Positions 8,781 to 17,511 of a stretch of 57,224 nt of DNA are shown here, in pieces (the first letter of the stretch is position 1; every line of letters starts with the position of its first letter). This DNA is from Leucobacter sp. 7(1) (GTDB taxonomy: Bacteria; Actinomycetota; Actinomycetes; Actinomycetales; Microbacteriaceae). Below the pieces are notes generated by a model. It ran no database searches, was not told the DNA's origin, and was given only the letters and a program-made list of their open reading frames with translations. Made by a program: the position numbers and the translations under genes. Location: NCBI RefSeq assembly GCF_900163635.1, contig NZ_FUID01000061.1, positions 1-57,224 of the forward strand, read 5' to 3'.

Positions 8781-9077
8781 CGCCGTTCCTTTCGACGAGC
8801 TGAACGGCCTGAGCCCTTCACCGGGCCAGCCCCCTTCTCGGATCATACGTGCTGCTAGGTGTTCGGTGTAGAGGGAGAGCGGAATTGGACCCTGCGTTCT
8901 CAGGGCTCGCGAAGACACATCTCAGTAGTTGCGAATTGAACCTCAGCCTCCCCGAGGTGCGTAGGCGCTGGAGAAGCCCCAACTTTAGGCTCGCGCACAG
9001 GCAGTGCTGTCGATTCACTATTTCTGCTCGCATGGCGCGCCAACCCGTAGCTCGTACGAAGTGAAGGTGAGGGGACC
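8781..9077. other. Divergent intergenic region between regulator and DPGX surface protein
   Basis: It holds the start region of the minus-strand regulator (two alternative starts fall within it) and the upstream region of the TTG start at 9078. I cannot place a convincing -35/-10 pair. No RNA gene or further ORF with a ribosome-binding site was seen. Confidence 0.4.
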
Positions 9078-12000
9078 TTGAGACACAACAACCGGGCGAC
9101 ACCCCGTCGCCGCGACCGCCTGAGGGGGATCGCGCTCGGAACCGCTGCCGCCGTGATCGCCCTTCCTGGGCTCGTCACGGCACAGGCGGCGTTCGCTGAT
9201 TCATCAACCGTGACCGCGGATTCCGCGGCACACGGGCACTGGCTCTGGGCGGAGGGCCTCGGACTTGATGTCGTTGGTGCCGCCACCACTCAATCTGAGT
9301 TCCCAGGGAATGCCGCACCGCCGGCCGATCCCCTCAACGTGTCGGTACTGAACGGCCTCGGGAACCTGCAACTGGGCACGGTGAGTCTCCCGCTGATCAA
9401 GCCCAGTGATACGGACCCGGGGCTATTGCGGCTCGGAAATCTGGGCGCGATCTCAAGCTATAGCGCTTCACCCAGCGCGACGTCGAGTACCGCCTCAACG
9501 GGCTTGATCAACTCCGACGGGTCACTGAATGTCGATGCGGCAAACAGCGGCCAGTACGGAACAGCGCGACTCGACGCAAACTCACTCCTCACCCAGATCA
9601 TTGATCCCACACTGGTGAACACGCTGCTGGACGAGGCCGCGATTGAAATCGGTGCGCTCGGCTCCCAAGCCGTGGGGACCGAGGGGGCGACCACCAGCTC
9701 GTACATGCTGAGTGATCTCACGGTCGACCTGCACAGCCCGCTTGTCGGGAACCTGGTCACTGGCGTGGATACGGAGCTGCAGGGTATTCTCGCACCGCTG
9801 CAGAGCCTGCTGGGCCCTGGGGGAACGATCGAAAGCCTGCTCACGAATCTGGTGAATGGGATTGGGGCGCTGCCGCTCGTCAACGCTGAACTCAACTCAG
9901 CGTCGATCTCGACGCAACCTCTGCTTGACGAGGTGCGTACCACGCTGCTCGCGGAACCGTTGTCAAACACCGACGGAAGCGTGCTCGTGAATCTCAACAC
10001 AGGAACGATCAGTGTTGATCTGGGCTCGCTCGTCGTAGATCGCACCGGTGCCACCGGGCTGAGCTCGCTACCCGAAAACACCGAAGCGCTGCACGGTGAC
10101 ACCGTGAACGCGATCCTGGATGGCGTGACCGATGCCTTGACCGGTGCGGGGCCGAACTCGCTCCTCTCAAAGGTTGTCGGCGTGATCACCGAGGGGATTT
10201 ACAACGTCGCGGTTGATATCAGCATCGAAGCGGACATTAGTGCTCGGTCCATATTCCCGCCCTTCGATCTGGAGACACTTGTCAAAGCCCCTGTGACGAT
10301 CACCGGAACTATCGGCGGGTTCATTGGCATCGACGGTGCCGCAGCGCCCGTAATCGACACGAGCAAGATCAACGTCGCCGGTATCCCCCTTGGCCTCGTG
10401 CTGCAGCCAATCACGAACCTCCTCACAGGCGTGGTGCAGCCGATTGGCAACGCGCTCAATTCGACAGTGGTAGCCCTGCTCGGCAACCTGCAACCCACCC
10501 TGATGAATTGGATCTCCCCCCTAGTATCGGAACTGCTCACCGACGGTGTCGGCCCGGTGCTGCGCGGGATCGCGAACATCACGATCAACGAACAGCCCGC
10601 ACAAGGCGATCTTGGGCCAGACAGCTTCACCGTGCGTGCGCTCAATGTCAGCTTGCTTCCGAACGTAGGCACCAATGGCGCGGTGGCCGTGCAACTGGGA
10701 TCATCGACCGTGAAATCGGCGGAGGACGATCCGGGTACCGATCCGGGAACTGACCCGGCGGTAGACCCAGGTACGGATCCGGGTGCTGATCCTGGTACGG
10801 ATCCGGGTGCTGATCCCGGTACTGACCCAGGTGTAGACCCGGGCGCGGATCCGGGTACCGATCCAGGTGCCGATCCCGGCACTGATCCGGGTGCTGATCC
10901 CGGTACCGATCCGGGTGCTGATCCGGGTGCTGATCCTGGTACCGACCCTGGTGCTGATCCGGGCACTGATCCGGGCACCGACCCGGGTGCTGATCCCGGT
11001 GCCGACCCGGGTGCTGATCCGGGCACTGATCCGGGCACCGACCCGGGTGCTGATCCGGGTGCTGATCCCGGTACGGATCCGGGTGCTGATCCCGGTACCG
11101 ATCCGGGTGCTGATCCGGGTGCTGATCCGGGTACCGATCCGGGTGTAGACCCGGGTACGGATCCTGGTACGGATCCGGGTGCTGATCCGGGTACCGATCC
11201 GGGTGCTGATCCCGGTACCGACCCGGGTGTAGACCCGGGTACTGATCCCGGTACCGATCCGGGTACGGACCCCGGTACCGACCCGGGCACTGATCCGGGT
11301 ACCGATCCGGGTGCTGATCCCGGTACCGATCCGGGTGTAGACCCGGGTGCTGATCCCGGTACCGATCCGGGTGTAGACCCGGGTGCTGATCCCGGTACCG
11401 ATCCCGGTACCGATCCGGGTGCTGATCCGGGTACGGACCCGGGTACGGATCCGGGTGCTGATCCTGGTACGGACCCAGGTGTAGACCCGGGCGCTGATCC
11501 GGGTACTGATCCCGGTACCGACCCGGGCACTGATCCGGGTGCTGATCCCGGTGCTGATCCGGGAACGGACCCGGGCACTGATCCGGATACGGACCCCGGA
11601 ACTGATCCGGGTGCTGACCCCGGTACCGACCCAGGTGTAGACCCGGGCACTGATCCGGGTACCGACCCGGGCACGGATCCGGGCACTGACCCGGGTACGG
11701 ATCCGGGCACTGACCCGGGTACTGATCCCGGTACCGACCCGGGTACGGACCCTGGCACTGATCCGGGCACTGATCCTGGCACTGATCCGGGTGCTGATCC
11801 CGGTACCGACCCAGGTGTAGACCCGGGCGCTGATCCGGGCACTGATCCGGGTGCTGATCCCGGTACCGACCCAGGTGTAGACCCGGGCGCTGATCCTGGC
11901 ACTGATCCGGGTGCTGATCCCGGTACCGACCCAGGTGTAGACCCGGGCGCTGATCCGGGCACTGATCCGGGTGCTGATCCCGGTACCGACCCAGGTGTAG

Positions 12001-13112
12001 ACCCGGGCGCTGATCCGGGTGCTGATCCCGGTACCGACCCGGGCACTGATCCGGGTACGGATCCGGGTGCTGATCCCGGTGCTGATCCGGGAACGGACCC
12101 GGGTACTGATCCGGGTGTAGACCCGGGTGCTGATCCGGGTGCTGATCCCGGTACCGACCCAGGCGTAGACCCGGGCGCTGATCCGGGTGCTGACCCCGGT
12201 ACCGATCCGGGTACGGACCCCGGTACCGACCCGGGCACTGATCCTGGTACGGATCCGGGTGCTGATCCTGGTACGGATCCGGGTGCTGATCCTGGTACGG
12301 ATCCGGGTGCTGATCCTGGTACGGATCCGGGTGCTGATCCCGGTACCGACCCGGGCGTAGACCCGGGTACCGATCCTGGTACCGATCCGGGTGCTGATCC
12401 GGGAACGGACCCGGGTACTGATCCGGATACGGACCCCGGGACTGATCCGGGTACGGACCCCGGTACCGACCCGGGCGTAGACCCGGGTACGGACCCCGGT
12501 ACCGATCCTGGTGCTGATCCGGGAACGGACCCGGGTACTGATCCGGGTGTAGACCCCGACACGGATCCGGGCACGGATCCTGGTACGGACCCGGGCGCTG
12601 ATCCGAGTACGGACCCAGGTACGGACCCCAGCACCGATCCCGGGGGCAACCCCGGCGGAGGCAAGAAGGCCGCGCTGACTGCGAGCCCGAGCACGGTCTC
12701 ACAGGGCGGTACGGTCACCCTGAATGGGTCCGGGTTCCTCCCCGGTGAGGACGTGGTCATCTCGCTCCCCACTGGTGCAACGATGACCGCCTCCGCGGAT
12801 GCAAACGGCGCCTTCGTTGCAACATGGAAGGTACCCGCGGACCAGGCCCTCGGAACAGCACACTTCTCAGCCAAGGGGCTGGAGAGTGGGCGCACAGCCG
12901 AGGCCAGTGTCACGGTAACCGGTACATCGACAACGGTGCCGGTTCGGACCACGCCGGGTGCTACAGGAGCGAAGGGCGGCCTCGCGGTCACTGGCTTCGA
13001 TCCTGGCCTTATGCCGGTCCTCACGGTCCTCACGGTCCTCACACTGATCGCGGGAAGTGGGCTCCTGCTCGCATCGCGCCGGCGGCGAGAGGTCACGCAC
13101 GATCTTGATTGA
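9078..13112 (+). CDS. Choice-of-anchor-G-like surface protein with about 160 Asp-Pro-Gly-X repeats and LAVTG anchor
   Basis: A 1344-residue exported protein. The TTG at 9078 follows a GAGGGG site. The signal peptide ends near AFA-DS (about residue 40). Residues 41-550 are a Leu/Asn/Gly-rich, beta-type domain with segments such as SVLNGLGNLQLGTVSLPLI, resembling the actinobacterial choice-of-anchor G family. Residues 551-1190 are D-P-G-X tetrapeptides (X is Thr, Ala or Val), extremely acidic and probably an extended stalk. Residues about 1195-1285 look like an Ig-like bacterial domain (LTASPSTVSQGGTVTLNGSGF). LAVTG at 1302, a hydrophobic segment and a basic tail form the sortase signal. It is followed by a hairpin and a second DUF5819/HTTM pair. 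The ligand or function is unknown. Confidence 0.85.
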   Translation: MRHNNRATPRRRDRLRGIALGTAAAVIALPGLVTAQAAFADSSTVTADSAAHGHWLWAEGLGLDVVGAATTQSEFPGNAAPPADPLNVSVLNGLGNLQLGTVSLPLIKPSDTDPGLLRLGNLGAISSYSASPSATSSTASTGLINSDGSLNVDAANSGQYGTARLDANSLLTQIIDPTLVNTLLDEAAIEIGALGSQAVGTEGATTSSYMLSDLTVDLHSPLVGNLVTGVDTELQGILAPLQSLLGPGGTIESLLTNLVNGIGALPLVNAELNSASISTQPLLDEVRTTLLAEPLSNTDGSVLVNLNTGTISVDLGSLVVDRTGATGLSSLPENTEALHGDTVNAILDGVTDALTGAGPNSLLSKVVGVITEGIYNVAVDISIEADISARSIFPPFDLETLVKAPVTITGTIGGFIGIDGAAAPVIDTSKINVAGIPLGLVLQPITNLLTGVVQPIGNALNSTVVALLGNLQPTLMNWISPLVSELLTDGVGPVLRGIANITINEQPAQGDLGPDSFTVRALNVSLLPNVGTNGAVAVQLGSSTVKSAEDDPGTDPGTDPAVDPGTDPGADPGTDPGADPGTDPGVDPGADPGTDPGADPGTDPGADPGTDPGADPGADPGTDPGADPGTDPGTDPGADPGADPGADPGTDPGTDPGADPGADPGTDPGADPGTDPGADPGADPGTDPGVDPGTDPGTDPGADPGTDPGADPGTDPGVDPGTDPGTDPGTDPGTDPGTDPGTDPGADPGTDPGVDPGADPGTDPGVDPGADPGTDPGTDPGADPGTDPGTDPGADPGTDPGVDPGADPGTDPGTDPGTDPGADPGADPGTDPGTDPDTDPGTDPGADPGTDPGVDPGTDPGTDPGTDPGTDPGTDPGTDPGTDPGTDPGTDPGTDPGTDPGTDPGADPGTDPGVDPGADPGTDPGADPGTDPGVDPGADPGTDPGADPGTDPGVDPGADPGTDPGADPGTDPGVDPGADPGADPGTDPGTDPGTDPGADPGADPGTDPGTDPGVDPGADPGADPGTDPGVDPGADPGADPGTDPGTDPGTDPGTDPGTDPGADPGTDPGADPGTDPGADPGTDPGADPGTDPGVDPGTDPGTDPGADPGTDPGTDPDTDPGTDPGTDPGTDPGVDPGTDPGTDPGADPGTDPGTDPGVDPDTDPGTDPGTDPGADPSTDPGTDPSTDPGGNPGGGKKAALTASPSTVSQGGTVTLNGSGFLPGEDVVISLPTGATMTASADANGAFVATWKVPADQALGTAHFSAKGLESGRTAEASVTVTGTSTTVPVRTTPGATGAKGGLAVTGFDPGLMPVLTVLTVLTLIAGSGLLLASRRRREVTHDLD
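10728..12647 (+). repeat. 12-bp coding repeat, 160 units (Asp-Pro-Gly-X)
   Basis: 1920 bp equals exactly 160 units of 12 bp. Nearly all encode DPGT, DPGA or DPGV; rare variants are DPAV, DPDT, DPST and DPGG. Synonymous codons vary (GAT/GAC, CCG/CCC/CCT/CCA, GGT/GGC/GGA), but every Val unit uses GTA followed by GAC. Between about 11761 and 12000 a 60-bp higher-order unit is repeated four times almost unchanged. Confidence 0.95.
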
Positions 13113-13130
13113 TCGGGCAGCGCGGTAATT

Positions 13131-13177
13131 GAGGTCGGTGGCCTCTGCTGGGAGTAGCAGCGGAGACCACCGATCTC
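13131..13177. terminator. 20-bp hairpin between surface gene and DUF5819 gene
   Basis: Arms 13131-13150 and 13158-13177 pair over 20 positions with two G-U pairs and one mismatch, around a 7-base loop. No T-run follows. Its position matches the hairpins at 1236-1314 in the first module, suggesting partial termination after the abundant cargo gene. Confidence 0.6.
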
Positions 13178-13219
13178 TATGCTGAGCATCAACAACCGTT
13201 ACTGGTAGGGGGACGATCA

Positions 13220-14074
13220 ATGGCGGATCACCAGGCTGAACCGGAGCTGACGCTACGACCCAGACGTGAGATACGCCGGGGGTTCCCGCTCGGGGCTCAG
13301 ATCGCAACCGGGGTTGTACTTATCCTTCTCGCTGTGCACATGTTCTTCACGGCCGTCGTGAATACACCCGATTCCGATCTCAAGTACAACGTGCTGCCGG
13401 GTGCGGCAGCCGACAGATATGTGCGGCCCTACCTGGTGCAGGACTACAAGATATTCGCGCCCGATCCGGCAGATACCGACCGGCAGCTGTGGGTGCGCGC
13501 ATGGGTCGAAAACAGCGACGGCGAAAAATCCCGCACCGAATGGGTGAACGCAACCCACATTGAGCTCGCTGAGACCTACCGAAAAACGCTCCGCAAACAA
13601 TTGTCCATCGTCGGCGCGGAGCGTCTGATGGCTGCCTACTCGGCCCTCAACGACACCCACAAACACGTGGCGGGCCAGAATCATCTTGACGGTGACGCGC
13701 TGTACGCCCTCCAGGACGCGATGGTTGAGGCGGACGACTCCGAACCCTCGAAGGTGAGCGAGTTCATCCGGGCAAGCAACTATGCAACCTCCTACGGCAC
13801 GCAAGTGGCGCATGCGATGTGGGGCGACCAAGGCACCGTTGTTGGGGTTCAAGTGCGTGCTGTGTACGATCCTGTAGTCCGATGGGTCGACCGGAAAGAC
13901 CCGAACGCGGAGCGGCCACCATCCCGCTACACCGATCTGGGCTGGGTGCCAGCGATGGAGTGGCCCGCGCAAGACCGTGAGGCATTCTCACGCACCTTCA
14001 CAGCCTGGGCGGACCGCGCAGGAGTGCAAGCTGAGCAACTCAGCGCGACCGAAGCGACGGCGGAGGAGAACTGA
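13220..14074 (+). CDS. DUF5819-family single-pass membrane protein (copy 2)
   Basis: A 284-residue protein with a cytosolic basic N-terminus, one helix at about 25-47 (LGAQIATGVVLILLAVHMFF) and a large exported part. It has the same landmarks as copy 1 at 1347: FAPDPAD after the helix, a W-x-N-A-T-H-I-E-L segment, NYATSYGTQVAHAMWGD and DPNAERPP at 227-234. Overall identity to copy 1 is low outside these motifs, so the duplication is old or the copies were acquired separately. Its stop overlaps the ATG of the HTTM gene (TGATG). The function is unknown, and partnership with HTTM is inferred from repeated linkage. Confidence 0.75.
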   Translation: MADHQAEPELTLRPRREIRRGFPLGAQIATGVVLILLAVHMFFTAVVNTPDSDLKYNVLPGAAADRYVRPYLVQDYKIFAPDPADTDRQLWVRAWVENSDGEKSRTEWVNATHIELAETYRKTLRKQLSIVGAERLMAAYSALNDTHKHVAGQNHLDGDALYALQDAMVEADDSEPSKVSEFIRASNYATSYGTQVAHAMWGDQGTVVGVQVRAVYDPVVRWVDRKDPNAERPPSRYTDLGWVPAMEWPAQDREAFSRTFTAWADRAGVQAEQLSATEATAEEN

Positions 14075-15159
14075 TGAGCACAAATGTGAATCTCCCGGCG
14101 CGCCTCTGGGATCGGCTGCTGCACTGGCTTCTCGATGCTCGCCGTGCGAGCTCCGGGCTTGCGCTCATGCGGATCGGTTTTGGTGCGATGACGGTGATCA
14201 TCTTGGCGATGTATCTGCCGAACTTCTCCTACTCGTTCGGTGAAGGATCTCGTTGGGGTGAGGCCCTGTTCCGCAACTCTGCAGCGAACGACTACCTGTG
14301 GCCGCTTCCGGCGCTGTTTTCCCGAGACGACCCAGATGGTCTGCTGCTCATCAAGATCCTGGTACTCATGGTCGTTGCCGTCGTTTACGCGCTCGGGTGG
14401 CGCATGCGGATCGTCTCGCCCTTGTTTGTGGTGCTGTGGCTCGGCTTTGCCGCCACAAACCCGGTGATCCTCAACACAGGTCACTACCAAACGTTCCGGA
14501 TTTTCCTTCTCTTCTTGCTCTTGGCGGACACCTCCCGACGATGGTCGCTCGACGCACGTCGCCGCGCTCGTCAGGGCACCGAGGACCCGGCGCTGGGATG
14601 GGGCACATGGGTGGTACCGCGGTGGGTTCCCATCCTCGCGAACAATGTGGCAGTTGTGCTTATCGGTTACCAACTGTGCGTCATTTACGTGACGAGCGCC
14701 CTGTGGAAGCTCCAGGGCACGACCTGGGTGACCGGTGTCGCAGCTTACTATCCGCTGCAGCTTGAAGAACTCACGCTGTTCCCTGCCCTCAACGACCTCG
14801 CGTGGCAGTTCACGCCCGCGGTATATATTGCGTCCTGGCTGAGTGTGTACGGGCAATTGTTGTTCCCGCTCTTCCTGCTCACCAAGTGGACTCGTGTGGT
14901 GGGCCTGGTGCTCGTGACCGGTATGCACGCATCGATCGGGATCCTGCTCGCCCTGCCGTGGTTCTCCCTGATGATGATTCTTGGCGACATGATCTTCATC
15001 CGGGACCGGACCTGGGACCGGGCAACCGCGTGGGTGCGGGCACGCTGGGAACGAATGCGCGGTGGTGCCCGAACGCCAGTTCAGGAGGAGGCTCAGCCCA
15101 CCACGGATCCCGACCGAGTTTCCGGGACCCCGGTGGCCGTGGCATACTCGCGGGAATAG
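14074..15159 (+). CDS. HTTM domain multi-pass membrane protein (copy 2)
   Basis: A 361-residue multi-helix membrane protein. GGAGG precedes the ATG, which overlaps the DUF5819 stop. Motifs shared with copy 1: LLADTSRRWSLDARRR (about 149-164), VTSALWKLQGTTW with Lys212, AYYPLQ (224-229), a conserved His285 in GMHASIGILL, and LPWFSLMMILGDMIF (294-308). HTTM proteins include vitamin-K-dependent gamma-glutamyl carboxylase and SdpB. Retention of the lysine segment in both copies argues for a preserved chemistry rather than a structural role, but the reaction is unknown. Confidence 0.8.
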   Translation: MSTNVNLPARLWDRLLHWLLDARRASSGLALMRIGFGAMTVIILAMYLPNFSYSFGEGSRWGEALFRNSAANDYLWPLPALFSRDDPDGLLLIKILVLMVVAVVYALGWRMRIVSPLFVVLWLGFAATNPVILNTGHYQTFRIFLLFLLLADTSRRWSLDARRRARQGTEDPALGWGTWVVPRWVPILANNVAVVLIGYQLCVIYVTSALWKLQGTTWVTGVAAYYPLQLEELTLFPALNDLAWQFTPAVYIASWLSVYGQLLFPLFLLTKWTRVVGLVLVTGMHASIGILLALPWFSLMMILGDMIFIRDRTWDRATAWVRARWERMRGGARTPVQEEAQPTTDPDRVSGTPVAVAYSRE

Positions 15160-15181
15160 ACCATTCGGGTGAGGGGATCCT

Positions 15182-16015
15182 ATGGCCGAGTACACGCAGC
15201 GCAGTGGCGGGTCGCCGCTCACTCCCGGAGCGGTTCTTCAGCGTAACGCAGTCACCATGCTGGGCCCCGAGGGGGCACCCGCGATCGTGTTCGCGCACGG
15301 GTACGGGACCAACCAAACGACGTGGCGGGCCGTCGCGGAGCGGTTCGTCAAGGATCACCGCGTGGTCCTGTTTGACTATGTGGGATCAGGGGCGTCTGAT
15401 CTCTCGGCGTATGACGAACAGCGCTACGACTCATACGAGGGCTACGCGACCGATCTGATCGAGGTACTCGATGCGGCGGGCGTGACCAACGTCGTGCTTG
15501 TCGCCCACTCTGCAAGCGGAATGATCGGGGCGCTGGCGTCGATCCGCCGACCCGAGCTGTTCTCGCGCATCGTGATGGTCTGCCCCTCGCCGCGCTATGT
15601 GGACGATACCGACTACGTGGGCGGGTTCAGCAGAGAAGACGTGCTCGGGCTGCTCGATTCCATCGAAGCGAACCAGCCCAGCTGGGCGGCCGCGCTCGCC
15701 CCCGCCGTAACCGCTCGCGCCGATCTGCCCGAGGTCACTGATCGCGTGCGAGATCTCTTCGCCGCGACACCCCAGCGGGTTGCAACGCACTTCGCGCGCG
15801 TGGTGTTTCTGAGCGACGTGCGCAAGCGCCTCTCGGAGGTCCCGACTCCGTGCGTGATTCTGCAGTCGAGCGGCGACATCATCTGCCCGCCACACATCGG
15901 CGCCTATCTGCAGGAGCGGCTGCCCCGCGCTGAGCTTGTGGAGCTGAAATCGGCGGGGCACTTTGTGCATCTCACCGAACCAGATTTGATCGTCCAGGAG
16001 ATTCGAGCCGCGTAG
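15182..16015 (+). CDS. RsbQ-like alpha/beta hydrolase
   Basis: A 277-residue protein close in length to Bacillus RsbQ (269). Visible features are the oxyanion-hole region FAHGYGTNQTTW, nucleophile elbow HSASGMIG with Ser110, Asp232 in SSGDIICP, and His260 in SAGHFVHL. RsbQ works with the PAS phosphatase RsbP in energy-stress sensing and is homologous to the plant receptors D14 and KAI2. Here the next gene overlaps by one base (TAGTG) and encodes a PAS-containing diguanylate cyclase. A hydrolase-sensor pair whose output is c-di-GMP rather than sigma-B is therefore likely. Confidence 0.85.
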   Translation: MAEYTQRSGGSPLTPGAVLQRNAVTMLGPEGAPAIVFAHGYGTNQTTWRAVAERFVKDHRVVLFDYVGSGASDLSAYDEQRYDSYEGYATDLIEVLDAAGVTNVVLVAHSASGMIGALASIRRPELFSRIVMVCPSPRYVDDTDYVGGFSREDVLGLLDSIEANQPSWAAALAPAVTARADLPEVTDRVRDLFAATPQRVATHFARVVFLSDVRKRLSEVPTPCVILQSSGDIICPPHIGAYLQERLPRAELVELKSAGHFVHLTEPDLIVQEIRAA

Positions 16016-17511
16016 TGACCGAGCAGAACATAGCTCCTTGGAACGAGTCGTCATTGGTGCCTGCGTTAGGGAACGCGGAACTGGCCGAGTGCAGCCCGGC
16101 AGCGCTCCTCGCCGTGGACGCAAACGGCACAATCCTGGCCCACAATCCGGCACTCACCACATGGTTGCAGACACCAGGGCCGCGCCCTGACCTGCGGGGC
16201 CAGAACTTTGTGAGCCTCCTGACGGCGAGCGCCCGCCTCCTCTACGAGACCCACATCATGCCCAAGCTGTTTGCAACGGGCCACATGTGGGATGCCGTGC
16301 TTAACGTGCGCGACGCGCAAGGCCAGCCCCGACCCGTGCGCTGCAACGCGGTGCTCCACACAACCGATGCGGGCCCGGTGATTCATATCGCAGCGTTTGA
16401 CGCGAGCGGACGCATCGCGTTTGAACGGGAACTTGTCGAGGCGAAGCGTCGCGCGGACCAGGCCGCTGAGCGCCTGACTCTGTTGCAGGAGGCGACGAGC
16501 GCGCTCGCCGTGGCGCGCGGCATTGACGATCTGGGAAGCACCCTTGTCACTGCCGCGTCACGTGCCTTGAACGCGGCTTGGACCGCGGTCCGGATTCGCG
16601 TGCCGGGATCCGCGGGTGGTCCGGAGTCCGTGCGCACCTGGGGTGAACTCCCACCTGGATTTGCTCTGGCCGAGGAACTGACCTCCGAGCGCATTCCGAG
16701 CGTGTTCCGCAGCCCCGAGGACCTGGCAGTTGCCTCCGCCGCTGGTCCGGTGCGGCTTGCTGGACCCGAAACCGAGGCCCTCGTGATGAGCCCGATCGTC
16801 TGCGATCCTGAACGAGGCGCGACGGTCCTCGGCGACGTCATCTGCGGGTTTCGGCGGCCCCGTACGCTGGATCCCCACGAACTTGAAACGCTGCATGCGC
16901 TGTGTGCCCAGGCTGAACGCGTGCTTGAGCACCTTCACCTCCAAGAACAGCTCCGGCACCGGGCCATGCATGACACGCTCACCAATCTGCCGAACCGGGC
17001 GATGTTTGCCGAACGGCTTGAGCAGAGCATTGCCCACGCAACGCGCACCCAGGCGCCCTGTGCGGTGCTGTTTCTCGACCTTGACGGGTTTAAAGCGATC
17101 AACGACGGATCCGGACACGGTGCCGGCGACGCAGTGTTGCAAACCGTTGCGCGCCGCCTGCGCGAGAGTTGCCGAGCTGAGGACACCGTCAGTCGTCTCG
17201 GCGGCGATGAATTTGTGATTGCGGCAACAGGGCTTGATCGGGCCGGGGCTCGGATCCTCGCGGAACGGGTGCGTGCTGCCGTGCGTGCGCCACTCGCGGG
17301 AATTGCGAGTGGCGCACAGCTCTCCTGCAGCGTGGGGGTCCTGTGGTGGGACCCCGCGGCGGGGTACTCTGCTCCGAGCGTTGCGGATGTGCTCAGTGCT
17401 GCGGATGCTGCCATGTACGCGGCCAAACGCGGAGGAAAAGACAGCGTCACGTTGCGGGAGTGGGGGGTCGCTGATCCGGCCCCGGACTCTGGCCTAGTGC
17501 CGCTCGGTTAA
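16015..17511 (+). CDS. PAS/GAF sensor diguanylate cyclase (GGDEF)
   Basis: A 498-residue cytosolic protein starting at a GTG that overlaps the hydrolase stop. An N-terminal PAS-like domain (about 22-150, AALLAVDANGTILAHNPALTTWL) is followed by a helical linker and a GAF-like region (about 165-310). The GGDEF domain comes next (RAMHDTLTNLPNRAMF onward), with active-site GGDEF at 396-400 and inhibitory-site RxxD (RAED) at 387-390, five residues before it. It should make c-di-GMP and be product-inhibited. No EAL domain is present. The RsbQ-like partner may supply or remove the PAS ligand. Its stop overlaps the stop of the convergent permease gene. Confidence 0.9.
   Translation: MTEQNIAPWNESSLVPALGNAELAECSPAALLAVDANGTILAHNPALTTWLQTPGPRPDLRGQNFVSLLTASARLLYETHIMPKLFATGHMWDAVLNVRDAQGQPRPVRCNAVLHTTDAGPVIHIAAFDASGRIAFERELVEAKRRADQAAERLTLLQEATSALAVARGIDDLGSTLVTAASRALNAAWTAVRIRVPGSAGGPESVRTWGELPPGFALAEELTSERIPSVFRSPEDLAVASAAGPVRLAGPETEALVMSPIVCDPERGATVLGDVICGFRRPRTLDPHELETLHALCAQAERVLEHLHLQEQLRHRAMHDTLTNLPNRAMFAERLEQSIAHATRTQAPCAVLFLDLDGFKAINDGSGHGAGDAVLQTVARRLRESCRAEDTVSRLGGDEFVIAATGLDRAGARILAERVRAAVRAPLAGIASGAQLSCSVGVLWWDPAAGYSAPSVADVLSAADAAMYAAKRGGKDSVTLREWGVADPAPDSGLVPLG

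Noticed and set aside
10728..12647. CRISPR array from the regular repeats
   Set aside because: Units are contiguous 12-bp in-frame coding repeats with no spacers, and no cas genes are nearby.
10199..13195. A 998-codon open frame and a 684-codon frame on the minus strand across the DPGX array
   Set aside because: They are shadows of a 12-bp repeat that has no stop in any frame. The plus-strand frame has a signal peptide and anchor at its ends.
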